From: Trichopria drosophilae
Taxonomy: Eukaryota; Arthropoda; Insecta; Hymenoptera; Diapriidae
Reading direction: 5' to 3'
Assembly (NCBI GenBank): GCA_030407085.1
Contig: CM059582.1
Location: 211,760,001 to 211,824,000, forward strand
Length of the DNA: 64,000 bases
The notes beneath the pieces are model-generated. The model was not told the DNA's origin. It was given only the letters and a program-made list of their open reading frames with translations, and made no database searches. A program made the translations under genes and the position numbers. Below, one piece after another: positions 33,022 to 43,444 of the stretch (position 1 is the first letter of the stretch; the number at the start of each line of letters is the position of its first letter).

Positions 33022-34278
33022 TTACGATGGATTTGATGGCTCAGTTGTCTGCGTTAGACGCTTACGAAGTGAAGTACATGTTGTCCTGATACTTCTATTT
33101 TTACAGTTCGGATATACTACGTCGTTCATAAAGTCGAGAAATGTTTTTATATCGGGCGCATACTCGAGTACCATGTCAGCTGGGGATTTTATTCCTTTTG
33201 TCTTCTCCAGGATACTTTTAAGTTGTATATAGTTGAGGAGCTCATCTTTACCATCAAGATAAGACTTTATGGTTTTCAGCTTTAAATCAAGTTCGTCTGA
33301 GAATTTAGATTCGTCGTCTTCATCTTGCGTATCCGTGAATTGCGAATCGCTAAACTCATCTTCTTGATAGTCCATTTCATGTGTAATTTGTTCGTTTTGT
33401 TCGCTGGTATCTTTTTTTGTCTTCTTTTGTTCGCTTTTATCTTTGCCTGTATTCGAGTTAGTTGAGGTTATTTCGGAGTGAGTTCTTTTGGGTTTTTCGT
33501 TGTAATTTTCTTTTAAGTAGTTTCTTAATTGTGTTTGATTATTTTCTTGTGATTTATAACTGTCATCGGTCGTATTATTATTCTGAACAATAGCGCTAAT
33601 CGTTTGTTGTGTGACGTAATCGTTTGTTATCTGTGGACAGTGTCTCGATAGGTGCCCGTCTTGTTTACATTGAAAGCATCTGAGTGTGTCAGTACTTGTA
33701 AATATATGAAAATCCATTTCTTGGTAACGGAGTTTAAACAAGTCGGGTATTAATTTGATTTCTTCGGGTTTCACGTACGTTTGGCGTCTAAAACATTTGA
33801 CATGACTATATTCCTCCTTATTAATGGACGCTTTAAGCGTGGTTATAGGTGCGCAACGTGTCACTTTCAATTGATCAAGAATGTTTTCTATGAAGCAATT
33901 TGGAATATCTGTAGGCACATTTGAAAAAATTACTTTTTTTAGTCTTGATATTAAGGGCCTAACAGTGACTTTTTGATTATTTATTTCGACGAATTGGTAC
34001 TTATCTGCTACTTCTGCGACTATTTTTTTGTCCGTTAGATAAATGCATAACCTGTTGTTGGAGATTCTTGAAGTACTTATAACATTTTTTGGTTGCACTA
34101 TTTCACCTATTGCACTCACGTAATCTGTCACTGTAAGATTTTCGACACAGTCTATAATCAGTCCTTGGTCTCTTTTCGGCGTGGCATTGATTTGTGTAAC
34201 AACTGAAAAACTGGATAAGAATTCACTAGATAATTCAAACGTCGGGATGCTCTGGGGGTTTATTTGGCTTGAAGCCAT
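33022..34278 (-). CDS. I-type LINE ORF1 (Gag-like RNA-binding protein)
   Basis: An open 418-residue frame. The middle holds an RNA-binding-like segment (VTRCAPITTLKASINKEEYS) and one zinc knuckle, CFQCKQDGHLSRHC (CX2CX4HX4C, about residues 201-214). The C-terminal third is charged and low in complexity (KKTKKDTSEQNEQITHEMD, then DEDDESKFSDELD), ending in a basic tail. ORF1 proteins of this LINE group coat the element RNA. It starts 121 bp inside the predicted 5' end at 34399 and stops at 33022, just before ORF2 on the same strand. Having one knuckle rather than three is worth comparing with other I-type elements. Confidence 0.9.
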   Translation of the reverse strand: MASSQINPQSIPTFELSSEFLSSFSVVTQINATPKRDQGLIIDCVENLTVTDYVSAIGEIVQPKNVISTSRISNNRLCIYLTDKKIVAEVADKYQFVEINNQKVTVRPLISRLKKVIFSNVPTDIPNCFIENILDQLKVTRCAPITTLKASINKEEYSHVKCFRRQTYVKPEEIKLIPDLFKLRYQEMDFHIFTSTDTLRCFQCKQDGHLSRHCPQITNDYVTQQTISAIVQNNNTTDDSYKSQENNQTQLRNYLKENYNEKPKRTHSEITSTNSNTGKDKSEQKKTKKDTSEQNEQITHEMDYQEDEFSDSQFTDTQDEDDESKFSDELDLKLKTIKSYLDGKDELLNYIQLKSILEKTKGIKSPADMVLEYAPDIKTFLDFMNDVVYPNCKNRSIRTTCTSLRKRLTQTTEPSNPS

Positions 34279-34447
34279 TTTTTTGTCACAAGATAACCGG
34301 GCCTAGCCCAGTAATTTATATTTTGCCTTTATCTTCGAATTCAGTTAGCGCGCAGTGTTTGTAAACACGTGTGTACACGACGAATTACCGACGTAGACTG
34401 GTTTTAATATTGTGCACTGCGGGTAACACAAATATCAGTTTATGTTA

Positions 34448-35306
34448 CACGGAAAAAAATAGTACGTCGCTCCAGCCAGATTGCCCAGCTAAAACAGCTT
34501 CCCACTGCCCAGCAGGTCGCGATGTCAGTCGCGAGTGAAGACGTAAAATGACAATTAAAATTCGAAAACCTTAAAATTTTTTTTTCTATAAATAGGTATA
34601 CTTTTCTTATGTCTTTAAGAATATTTCTACATAATTTCTAGACGATGTGGTTATTTATATTATTTTTATATGATTTTTTTTAAAGTCGTTAATAGTGAAA
34701 AAATCACTACTTTTTTCATTTTAAGGCTTCCGTATTGATTACCGTGTTAGATACGACAAAAATGCACTGAACCTTTTTTGTAGAGCACAAAATTTCCTAC
34801 AAAAAAGTCATGGAGAGCCATAGTCTAATGTTAATAGATACGTCACGAATAAGATAACTATCTCTGTTCTAAAATTTCAATGATTTATTCAATAACATCC
34901 AATGTTTTTTATGCCGTACATGTTAACATTAGACTTTGGCTCTCACTGACTTTTTTGTAGGAAATTTTGTGCTCTACAAAAAAAGGTTCAGTGCATTTTT
35001 GTCGTATCTAACACGGTAATCAATACGGAAGCCTTAAAATGAAAAAAGTAGTGATTTTTTCACTATTAACGACTTTAAAAAATCATATAAAAATAATATA
35101 AATAACCACATCGTCTAGAAATTATGTAGAAATATTCTTAAAGACATAAGAAAAGTGTACCTATTTATAAAAAAAAAAATTTTAAGGATTTCGAATTTTA
35201 ATTGTCATTTTACGTCTTCACTCGCGACTTACATCGACCTGCTGGGCAGTGGGAAGCTGTTTTAGCTGGGCAATCTGGCTAGAGCGACGTACTATTTTTT
35301 TCCGTG
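34448..35306. mobile_element. 859-bp foldback MITE with about 390-bp arms
   Basis: The arms 34448-34833 and 34920-35306 are inverted copies with only a few differences, starting CACGGAAAAAAATAGTACG and separated by a loop of roughly 85 bp. TA flanks both ends (34446-34447, 35307-35308). There is no open frame of note. The transcript would fold into a very long hairpin. Confidence 0.85.
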
Positions 35307-35308
35307 TA

Positions 35309-36766
35309 TAAATGGTGTTCAACAGTGGTAGACCGATGGTCGGTGTCGCGCGTGTTCACTATTTATTGTTAAGCGCCGCACGCAGTGGACTACAACTGGA
35401 TAGGTGACCGCATGAGAGAACAGCTTGTTTTAAGATTATTAAATCATCCTAACAATTTAAAAAAGTAATAAAATTAAATAAAACGATAATAAAATTAAAA
35501 ATAAGAAAAAAATTCATTTTTTTATAAAAAGAGAACAAAAAATTTTATAGTGGATGATATTTCTAATTTGATAGGATTAGGATACAAAAATATTCGTTGC
35601 ATCTTATCCCTTTCGATCCACTCTGATTGGGATAGAAATGTATTAAATAAAATCGTGACAAAAAGAGGATACGAAAGTATTCATAAAATTCCTATCCTTT
35701 TCTATCCACTTTTTTAAGCAGGGGGAGCTATCTGATCTGTCGTGCTGCTTTGGCAATGATTTCTGCACTTAATCTACATGTAAGAACATAAAATACAAAT
35801 GACAACCGATTTTAACAAAATTCAGTATCTGTAACTGGAATTCCAACCACTACAAAGGATCTCCTGAAAAATATCGAAGAACTTTATCAAGAATGGACTA
35901 AAAATTGATGATTTTTATATCTTTCCGAAAATTCTTAGTCAGTTATTGAAGAACTTCTCTGCTATTTTATAGGTCATCACGTATAATGATTGGTACTGCA
36001 TTTATAGCCCGAATTTTAAAAAATACCTTCATTCATTTTTTATTCAGATTTTCAACATAGATTCCTACCTTATCCATTGACGACTTTAAAACCCTTTTAA
36101 GGTCTTACCATAAGGTAGGAAGTTCATTATTGTGACGTGAAATGAAAACGTGAATTATAGATGACTGAATAAAATTGTCAAACTTCGGGCTCTGTAAAGG
36201 CAGTTCTAATTAATAAAGGCGGTTTCCTATAAAACAACAAAAAAATTAATTGAGAACTGACATAAAAGTCACTTATTTCCAAATTCTCATTCAGTTCTGA
36301 ATTCATTTCTTTGGCATATTCTAGGATACCGTCGACAGTAAATTGAATTGCCCTCGCAGAACTCGAATTTTTAAAAATCAATTTAGTCATTTTTTATTTA
36401 GTTTTTGGTTAAAATTCCTACCTTATCGGTCCAGCACTTTGTAACCCCCTTAAGGCGACATGCATGAACTTGCGTTAAAAAAACGTAATTAAAAAATGCC
36501 TGAATGGGGTTTTCAAAATTGTGACTCTGTATGGATAATTTCTACTTTCTATATACGGACAATTAAGAAAATAAATGAAGAATTGACCAAAGTTACTGGA
36601 AATAAATAGAAATCACCTTTTCCCAATAGAGTTGGTCAAATTCCAAATTAATTTCTTTGACATTCCTTAATTGGCCGTATATACAACAGTACAGAGCCCG
36701 AATTTCAAAAATTGATTAATAAAAGAAAAATAATTAGATATACATCATTGTGTTTGCGTAATGTAC
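35309..36766. other. Stretch with MITE debris, no gene
   Basis: The stretch at 35330-35560 resembles 61585-61800 inside another MITE (phrases GTAGACC..TGGTC and AAACTAAAAATAAGAAAAAA-like). GGATAC/GTATCC-type phrases at 35570-35725 resemble the elements near 28 kb. A possible end, CCACTTTTTTAAGCAGGG, lies near 35708-35726. The 70-codon minus frame at 36178-36390 has no known motif. Confidence 0.45.
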
Positions 36767-36885
36767 ACCCAGCTCGCTTAATTCTGTCCTTTCCGGGTTT
36801 TGTTGTCTTTGTCTTTCACATACAGTGATACATTTCAAGACAAAGAAACAAAAACCCGAAGGGACAGAATTAAACGAGTTGGGTG
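36767..36885. mobile_element. 119-bp foldback MITE, TA target site
   Basis: CACCCAGCTCGCTTAATTCT at 36767 is matched in inverse by AGAATTAAACGAGTTGGGTG ending at 36885, and the match continues through CCGGGTTTTGTT/AACAAAAACCCG and GACAAAG. TA flanks both ends. It is almost entirely stem, with a short central loop. Confidence 0.8.
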
Positions 36886-37231
36886 TATGTAAGTGCATAT
36901 GTGTTACCTACATATTATAATTCTTCCATTTTGGCCATTAGAGGATTACCCATCTAATACATGGTTCGGTAGATTTCCTTCTATACCATCGCAACCGTCT
37001 CGAGTTCCAATTTTACCTGACGCTAGCGCCACAGACAAGACTTAACATGTACATACGGCACATTGGGCGCATTCAGCCGATGATTACCGAGCTACCGACC
37101 GGTTAGTGGCAAACTTCAGGCAAATGCCCACGTGTATGAAATGAGCGCGAAATACGAAGTGTCAATTGATAGTTAAGTGTTAACCTAGACAGCTTGAGAC
37201 AGATCGAGATTAAATTTAATTATTAAAAAAA

Positions 37232-38621
37232 ATGCAAGAAATATATTTCGAAGGAAACTACAGCTATGGCGGGCAAATGTACACCATCGTCGAATCATTG
37301 AACACCCACCACAAAATGCAAAATGGTTAATTCGTTTAAATTATAAATTTAGAAATTAAAAATTTTAAAAATTAAAAATGAAATAAATTAAACGCTTACA
37401 TACATTTAATGGCATGATAATAAAAGTATTCAATTCACATTTTTAGACCAACAATTTTTTGATACGTACATGAAAGATCATTTAGCTACGTCGCAGATTA
37501 ATTCAACACCCAGCGAAAGTGGAACAACTTCTGAAAAAAGTAAAAAATTAATAATGCTACCTTATTCACGTATTATCAAAAATTCCATTATTAATTCTTC
37601 TTGAATGTTATAATTTATAAATTTCATAAATTTAAAAATCAATACTGTATAAACTCTTTATTGTAATTTAATTACATTGATTTGTTAATTCAAACATTTG
37701 TAACATAAAGAATATTAGTTTTTTTTGGCATTTATTAATTCATTAATAAATTAATTAATTTGAAATACAAAAATGAATTTATTTTAATATTTTAAATCCT
37801 TTTTAATTCGGTTATTTATTTCTCAATTCATTTTCGTTTACAGGGGTTCGGTATAGTGTAAATCATCCATGATAATTAAAGACTTTTCAAATATCCCTCA
37901 AGTAATTAAACATTTTTTAATTACAGTTTCTAAACCCACGTTCGAATGGTCAGTAAAGAATACAAAATTAATGTTAAATTTATATCTAAACCGAGTTCAT
38001 GATTTTCGTGATCCAAAAAAAAGAAAGAAAACCTGTTGGGCAGGTATCGCGTCAGAAATGAAAGAGGCCGGGTATCCTGGATTAACTGATGATTTACTCA
38101 GTACAAAATTTCGGAATATGAACAAAACTTACAAAACCATAAAAGATAATAATAGTAAAAAGAGTACTGGAAAAGGCCGCATCTCATGGGAATATTTCGA
38201 AACTTTCGAGGAAATTTTTGCTAACGATAAGACTGTGAACTTCGGTCGGACGGTATCATCGATGTCGAAAGAAGTTCCGCCAAACACTTCTAATACACCT
38301 GCTTCAATAACTGCTTTCTTAACAGACGCTTCTTTACCTGATGATTTGAACGAAATTAATATCACCGAAAAAGAACCAAATGAGGTGGAGCCAGCGATCC
38401 TCTCCCAACCGCAAAACTCAACCGACACAACACAAACATTTAAAAAAAGAAAACTCAACAACGCCAAAGAGTTGCGAGATGTAAGGCAAAAATTAATTTC
38501 AGTCGAAAAGGAACGCATAACAGCCTTGGAAAAGTTAGCGCAAAAGGTGCAGGAAAGTAATGAAATTCAAAGGGAAAGGAATGAATTATTACGTCAGTTT
38601 TTAAGTACAGTAAATAAATAA
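37232..38621 (+). CDS. Harbinger Myb/SANT-like DNA-binding protein
   Basis: The uninterrupted part is 37869-38621, 250 codons. Its N-terminal half (EWSVKNTKLMLNLYLNR, CWAGIASEMKEAGYPGL, ISWEYFETFEEIF) is a Myb/SANT or trihelix-type DNA-binding domain with the usual spaced tryptophans. The end (RDVRQKLISVEKERI and on) is a likely coiled coil. In PIF/Harbinger elements this protein recruits the transposase to DNA and the nucleus. A longer model also works: exon 37232-37325, exon 37447-37539, exon 37927-38621, all with GT-AG ends and matching phase 1, giving about 293 residues. It would skip the first 20 codons of the 250-codon frame and add an N-terminus beginning MQEIYFEGNY. Which start is used cannot be told from sequence alone. 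An AATAAA lies at 38650. Confidence 0.85.
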
Positions 38622-38649
38622 ATAAACAATGTTAGTAAATGTTTCTTTT

Positions 38650-38655
38650 AATAAA
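38650..38655 (+). promoter_or_regulatory. Poly(A) signal AATAAA of the Myb-like gene
   Basis: AATAAA lies 29 bases after the Myb-like stop codon, in the short gap before the convergent transposase gene. Confidence 0.6.
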
Positions 38656-38685
38656 TCTGGAAAAATAACTTATTTACACATTTAT

Positions 38686-40344
38686 TTACAAATTTCGAGC
38701 GATATTCATTCTCTTTTCATCTCCTTGCTCTCGATGGTCTTCGTATTCAAGAACTTCTTCCTCAATTCCAATCTCGTCTTCATTATTAAACTTAATAATA
38801 AAATTATGTAATACACATGCTGCGGCAATAATAATATTTCCGAAGTCCGGATCTGCAACATCGAGATGTTTCAGTCTTCGGAATTTGCCTTTCAATAAAG
38901 CAAATGCTCTTTCGATTATCGATCGAATTTTGCTAAGTTTGGTGTTGTAGCGACTTTGTATTTCGTTTAAATGGCCATCATCTCGAAACGGTGTTAACAA
39001 ATTAACCATTAAAGGGTACGCACTGTCACCAATTAAGTGCTGATTATGTGGCAAAAGAGGGTTTTCGACACTAGACAATCGGTCGAATAAATCGCTATTT
39101 CGAAAAACCCTGGCATCGTGCATACGTCCCGGCATTCCAATGAATATGTCGATAAATTTCGCTGAATGGTCACAAACCGCTGAAAATCATTGTATATTTT
39201 TAGTTAATTTATTTATTTATGGACTCATTTCTTTATATCTTCATTTTATATAATTACATAAATTGATATAATTGTATTTAATTTACATGATGTATAGAAC
39301 TTGCAAATCCATGAAACTTTTAACTTTTATATTCTTAAATTACAGTTAAAAGTTCCGTGGATTTGCCCATACCTTGCAAAATGATTGACTGAAATTGTTT
39401 CCTATTAAAAAAGTCATTTGCATTGCCGAATGGTTGTTTGATTGGAACATGACATCCATCAATTGCTCCTATTACTTCAGGTATTCCTCCCGATCTTTCT
39501 TGGAAGACCTATAGATTTAGGATGATGAAATATGTAAATGATTGGAGTAAAGATTCTAAATCCTTCTTTTATATTTTTTATCATTTTGTTCAACAGAGTT
39601 TTTACCTGAGAGGATAATACTTTTTGTCCAGGAGTTGGCCACGTAATATTTCTTGGCATTAATTCGTACAAAACGTTCACAATAAATTTAAATATTCCGT
39701 GTCCAGTGCTTTCTGGTATGTTGAACCGATCTCCGACAGCAAGAAATGATTCTTGTTTACTTAACAGCCAAATTGTGTACAGAAGCTGTTTATCGAGGGG
39801 AATAGTAGTATTTCTGTGAATGGACAGATCTTGCACTGCGTGATGAGCAATCTCATTTAATAAAGCCTGTATAAATGAATTTGTATATAATATTTATTTC
39901 GTCCTAATCGGCACATCCTTAACATCCTGATCAGCACAAATCAAAAGTTTAACAGGAGTTTGAAAAGGAATTTAAAATCTATTAATTAGTAAATTTTAAC
40001 TAGTACTTTAATTAGTATTTTTAGCAAGTACGTGTACTATATGCACATCTTCGTTTATTATATAATATATTAACATATATAATTCATTGCATTAATTCAC
40101 TTACCTGAAATGTAGGACGATTCATTCGAAAGTGCTCTTGAAATAATACGTCGTTGTACCGTGGAATTGTTGTCTCAAAATAATTTTCGTTTCTGGGCTT
40201 CGTTTCTCGATTTCCTATGTGCACCACATTTCGAAGTTCTAAATTTGGTTCCACCAATCCAACAATTTCATTCATGACGTTATCTATCGCCCCATCATCC
40301 AATATTATACCAAAAATTACGGCATTATTTGCATTATTAGTCAT
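38686..40344 (-). CDS. Harbinger DDE transposase (HARBI1-like), four exons
   Basis: Exons on the minus strand: 40344-40105, 39866-39606, 39508-39373 and 39179-38686. All introns have GT-AG ends and the phases agree, giving an uninterrupted 376-residue protein, close to the family's usual length. The DDE_Tnp_4 core shows D184 in VIGAIDGCHV, D216 in AVCDHSAKF, and E302 in IIERAFALLKGKF, with the typical PGRMHDARVF and GDSAYPL between. Upstream (exon 2) NIPESTGHGIFKF looks like a helix-turn-helix. The enzyme would cut and paste the element. Intron 3 (39372-39180) contains a 68-bp MITE whose end adjoins the donor site. Exon joins are my inference, but the conserved motifs cross them cleanly. Its 3' end converges with the Myb gene. 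Confidence 0.9.
39302..39369. mobile_element. 68-bp MITE nested in transposase intron 3
   Basis: GCAAATCCATGAAACTTTTAAC near 39303 and its inverse GTTAAAAGTTCCGTGGATTT, followed by GCCCA ending at 39369, have the same ends as the 2.9-kb element at 17442-20375. A TA at 39370-39371 adjoins the right end. The left end is eroded: TGCAAATCC rather than TGGGCAAATCC. The transposase exon 3 ends at 39373, so the MITE edge and its TA lie within the splice donor. Confidence 0.75.
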
Positions 40345-40669
40345 TTTAAATGACTTGAAAATAACACTTTGAGATTTAAACCTCAGGTTATCTTATATTT
40401 AAAATGACATTTCGAATTTCACGCAATACCACGTGGGTACCACGTGGATGCATGCCTGAAGTTTGCCACTAACCGGTAGGTAATGCGGTAACACTCGGCT
40501 GAATGCGCCCATTATGTATGTGTGATGGTGAATTGCTTGTTTGAGTTCATGGTTGAGTTGAGCGTTGAGAGCATAAAATAACCTAAACCACCTAAAAATA
40601 AGTTATTCGGTTCGATTAAGTACTTATAGTACTTATATAGTTATACAACGTGACACCACATATGTCAAG

Positions 40670-40781
40670 ATGTTGAAGAGGATTCTTGACCATTTTAATG
40701 GGTCGAAGTCAACCAGCCACAAAAGTTGCCGTTTACTATTGAATGCGCAACAGGAACTTTCGACTGAGGGACTAGTTTTCC
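40670..40781 (+). CDS. Possible first coding exon of an unknown gene
   Basis: An ATG at 40670 opens 37 codons (MLKRILDHFNGSK, HKSCRLLLNAQQELSTEG) ending at a strong splice donor, C then GTAAGT, at 40781-40782. No acceptor exon could be connected with confidence in the following 1.5 kb. The peptide resembles nothing I recognise. It lies just outside the Harbinger right end. Confidence 0.25.
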
Positions 40782-41574
40782 GTAAGTTATACATATATTA
40801 TGCTACTAAATACTTAGTTTCTATCACATAGAAATATTTTCTTTTCCATTTTCTGAACAACTTAAGTTTAGTATAATCGCATTAATTCTGACGTTACTCT
40901 CCTCTTTGCCATTCAATATGCATGTATCTTTATTTAAATAAGTCCCAGAGACGAATCAAAACCTTTTACCATTTTGCAATAAAAGATTTTGCAAAATGGT
41001 GATGTTTGTTAGCTACTTTGTGTTTGCTACGATAATGTACTACTATATGAGTACATCATGCATGGTTTAATATTCTAAATTTCAAGAAGTATTTGTTACA
41101 ACTCCTATGTTTTATTATTATTATTGTTATCAAATTTAAATTTAACATATTAATAAATGAAACATTAAGAATTGAAAATAAACTTTGAAACTAAAAATAA
41201 AAAACCTGTATCCTGTTCCACGTAGAAAATATTTTCATTTATATTTTACCTTTGGTGGCTGAAATGTTTCAGTTCTTTCGATGATAAAAGTTCTCTTACA
41301 GCAACATCAAGTCATGTGTTTAGCCTCAAATAATCAATGGATGAGAAATATACATAAAGAAATTCATCATGTAGTTCTCTGCAAATCTGTGGTGGAATTG
41401 TTCAAAAGCGGTCATCAATTTAAACTTCTTTTTGACTGAGTATTTTCTCTCATTTAATGTTATGCGACTTGATCAAATCAAATTTTGCAGGCTTTTCAGA
41501 TTCTAGCGTAACTCGAGACCTCGTTATGTGGTCAGTTTCATGCCAAATGGCATACACGAGTGACAAATTGTGGA

Positions 41575-42066
41575 ATTTTTAGCTAATTTTACTATACACT
41601 TTGATCTTCTTGGTCTCTTTCAACGTGTGTTACATTTGATTTGTAAAGTACAATAAACTGGAATAAATTCAAGTAAAAGTAGTAAACTAATAATAAAATT
41701 AGAGAACAAGAAATAAAACTTATGTTCAATAAGATCAAGCCGAACAATAACATGAAAAAAAAATGGCAAATTTGTCCTGGCCAATTTCTTTTTGAAGTGA
41801 CTTTGTAACCTGCTCTACAGTTTTGTCAGATTCTCAAGAGCTTAAAAAGATTTAAATGGATCAAATTTCCTAATTTCTATTCCAAGAAGAGGCTCAATAA
41901 AAAAATGGTCCAAATTGAGGTCCGACTCAACTTTTCCACTGATTCATTACATTTGTTTTAGACGTATACAGTTTAAACGAGAAATTGAACATCTAATAAT
42001 TAATTTTACTACTTTTTAATATGTATATAACACACTACAGATATTAAATATATTACATAATTTTTA

Positions 42067-42114
<48 letters not shown>

Positions 42115-42347
42115 AGAGACCTAAAATTGTAGAGATACAAAATTTTTTCCAATTTTAGTAAACACTTTGATCTTGGCTCTTTCAACGTGTGTTACATTCG
42201 TTTTCTAAAGTACAATAAACTGAAATAAATTCAAGTAAAAGTAGTAAATGATCTCACTAAACTAATAATAAAATTAGAAAACAAGAAATAAAACTTATGT
42301 TCAATAAGAATGAAGCCGAACTATAAAATGAAAGAAAAATGGCACAA
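41575..42347. repeat. About 190-bp direct duplication around an (AT)n run
   Basis: The segments 41580-41768 and 42157-42347 share CACTTTGATCTT, CTTTCAACGTGTGTTACATT, AATAAATTCAAGTAAAAGTA and AAATAAAACTTATGTTCAAT with small indels. Between them lies an (AT)n run at 42070-42111. The second copy ends where the Gypsy gag begins. No gene is present. Confidence 0.75.
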
Positions 42348-42439
42348 TTAGTCCATCAGGAAATGCATACGACTGGTATAAATTAAATAAAAACGAATGC
42401 AATAACATCAATTTACGGAGACATTATTAGATACGTTTC

Positions 42440-42960
42440 AAAATAAATCATATAGAACTAATATAAAAAAACAATTAGAAGAGAATTTTCAAAAACCAAC
42501 AGAAAAAATAATAGATTTTATATTACACTACAGGACATTATTAAACCAGTTACACCCACCATACACACTAGAAAAACAATTAGATAAAACATACGAACAC
42601 TTAAGACAAGAATACCAATACCACATCAGACGTTATGAAATACACACATTCAAAGAATTACTAACTCAAAAAAAAACAGAGAAAAACAAATCACACACAA
42701 TTACACACCAAAAACACACACACCATTAAACATCTACACAAAAGAATTCACACCTACACCACACACTTACACGCAAAAAACACAACATTACAAACCAAAA
42801 ACATGTACACCACAAACAAATAATTACTCAACTTACAAAAATTACAGACAACAGACAGAAAAAGAAAAAACACAAAATATAGTAGAACAATTCTACAAGT
42901 GCGGACAATGAGGACACTACAAACGAGAATGCCCAAAACAACAATCATACAAACAATACA
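42440..42960 (+). pseudogene. Gypsy gag remnant with zinc knuckle interrupted by a stop
   Basis: A frame reads PTEKIIDFILHYRTLLNQL, then TLEKQLDKTYEHLRQEYQ, matching the capsid-like part of insect Gypsy gag proteins. Near 42890-42945 lies FYKCGQ, stop (TGA at 42909-42911), GHYKRECPK: a CCHC zinc knuckle in which one codon has become a stop. Upstream frames near 42350-42440 also contain stops. The product would have packaged element RNA. Confidence 0.65.
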
Positions 42961-42989
42961 CAAAACAACAAGGAACAGGGAAACCGGAA

Positions 42990-43424
42990 TTGAGGCTAAA
43001 AGAATGGGTCAATTTAGCTTCAGAAATAAAAGACGACCCTCGTTGGTACACACAAATTAAAATAGGTTACACTCAAATTACCGCATTAGTTGACCCAGGC
43101 GCAACAAACACATACATAGGACAAACAGGCATACAGAAATTAGGAAACAAAATAAAAGAAAAAATTAAAATTACAAACAACGATATTAAAGTACAACTAG
43201 CAAACGACACTAACATAGAAATTATAGGAATAGTAGAACTACCAATTACATTAAAAAATAAAACACTCAACACAAACATAAGAATAGCACCGGACATAAA
43301 AATAGAATGCATTTTAGGAATAGACTACATAAAAAAAGCAAAAATAATACCGGACTATGAACAGGAAACATGGTTCTTTAAAGAAACACCGACAAACATT
43401 GAACCAATGAAAAACCAAGAATAA
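42990..43424 (+). pseudogene. Gypsy protease region
   Basis: 144 open codons include ITALVDPGATNTYIG. The aspartic protease motif is DPGA here where DSGA or DTGA is usual, and ILGIDYIKKAKI is the second conserved part. It is in a different frame from the pol part that follows. Confidence 0.7.
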
Positions 43425-43444
43425 ACACACACATACAAAAAAAA

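Larger units (their letters stand above)
29098..34399 (-). mobile_element. Full-length I-type LINE with both ORFs open
   Basis: The element is bounded by a perfect 12-bp direct repeat, GGTTTTAATATT, at 29086-29097 and 34400-34411. On the minus strand it starts AGTCTACGTCGG (possibly CAGTCTACG if the ambiguous base is included), runs through about 120 bp of leader, ORF1, a 57-bp gap and ORF2, and ends in an A-rich tail (29098-29155 as Ts on the plus strand). The RNase H domain downstream of RT places it in the I group of LINEs. No damage was seen in either ORF, so this copy could be young or active. Confidence 0.9.
37065..40510. mobile_element. PIF/Harbinger element, copy 2, apparently complete
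   Basis: Inverted ends begin GGGCGCATTCAGCCGA on both sides and share the longer block ACCGGTTAGTGGCAAACTTC and AGGC; the subterminal parts differ. ATT flanks both sides (37062-37064 and 40511-40513), a possible 3-bp target duplication, though this superfamily usually uses TWA. Two convergent genes lie inside: a Myb/SANT-like protein (plus) and a four-exon DDE transposase (minus), with 64 bp between their stops. No lesion was seen in either. It is the only element in the window with an undamaged DNA transposase. Confidence 0.9.
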
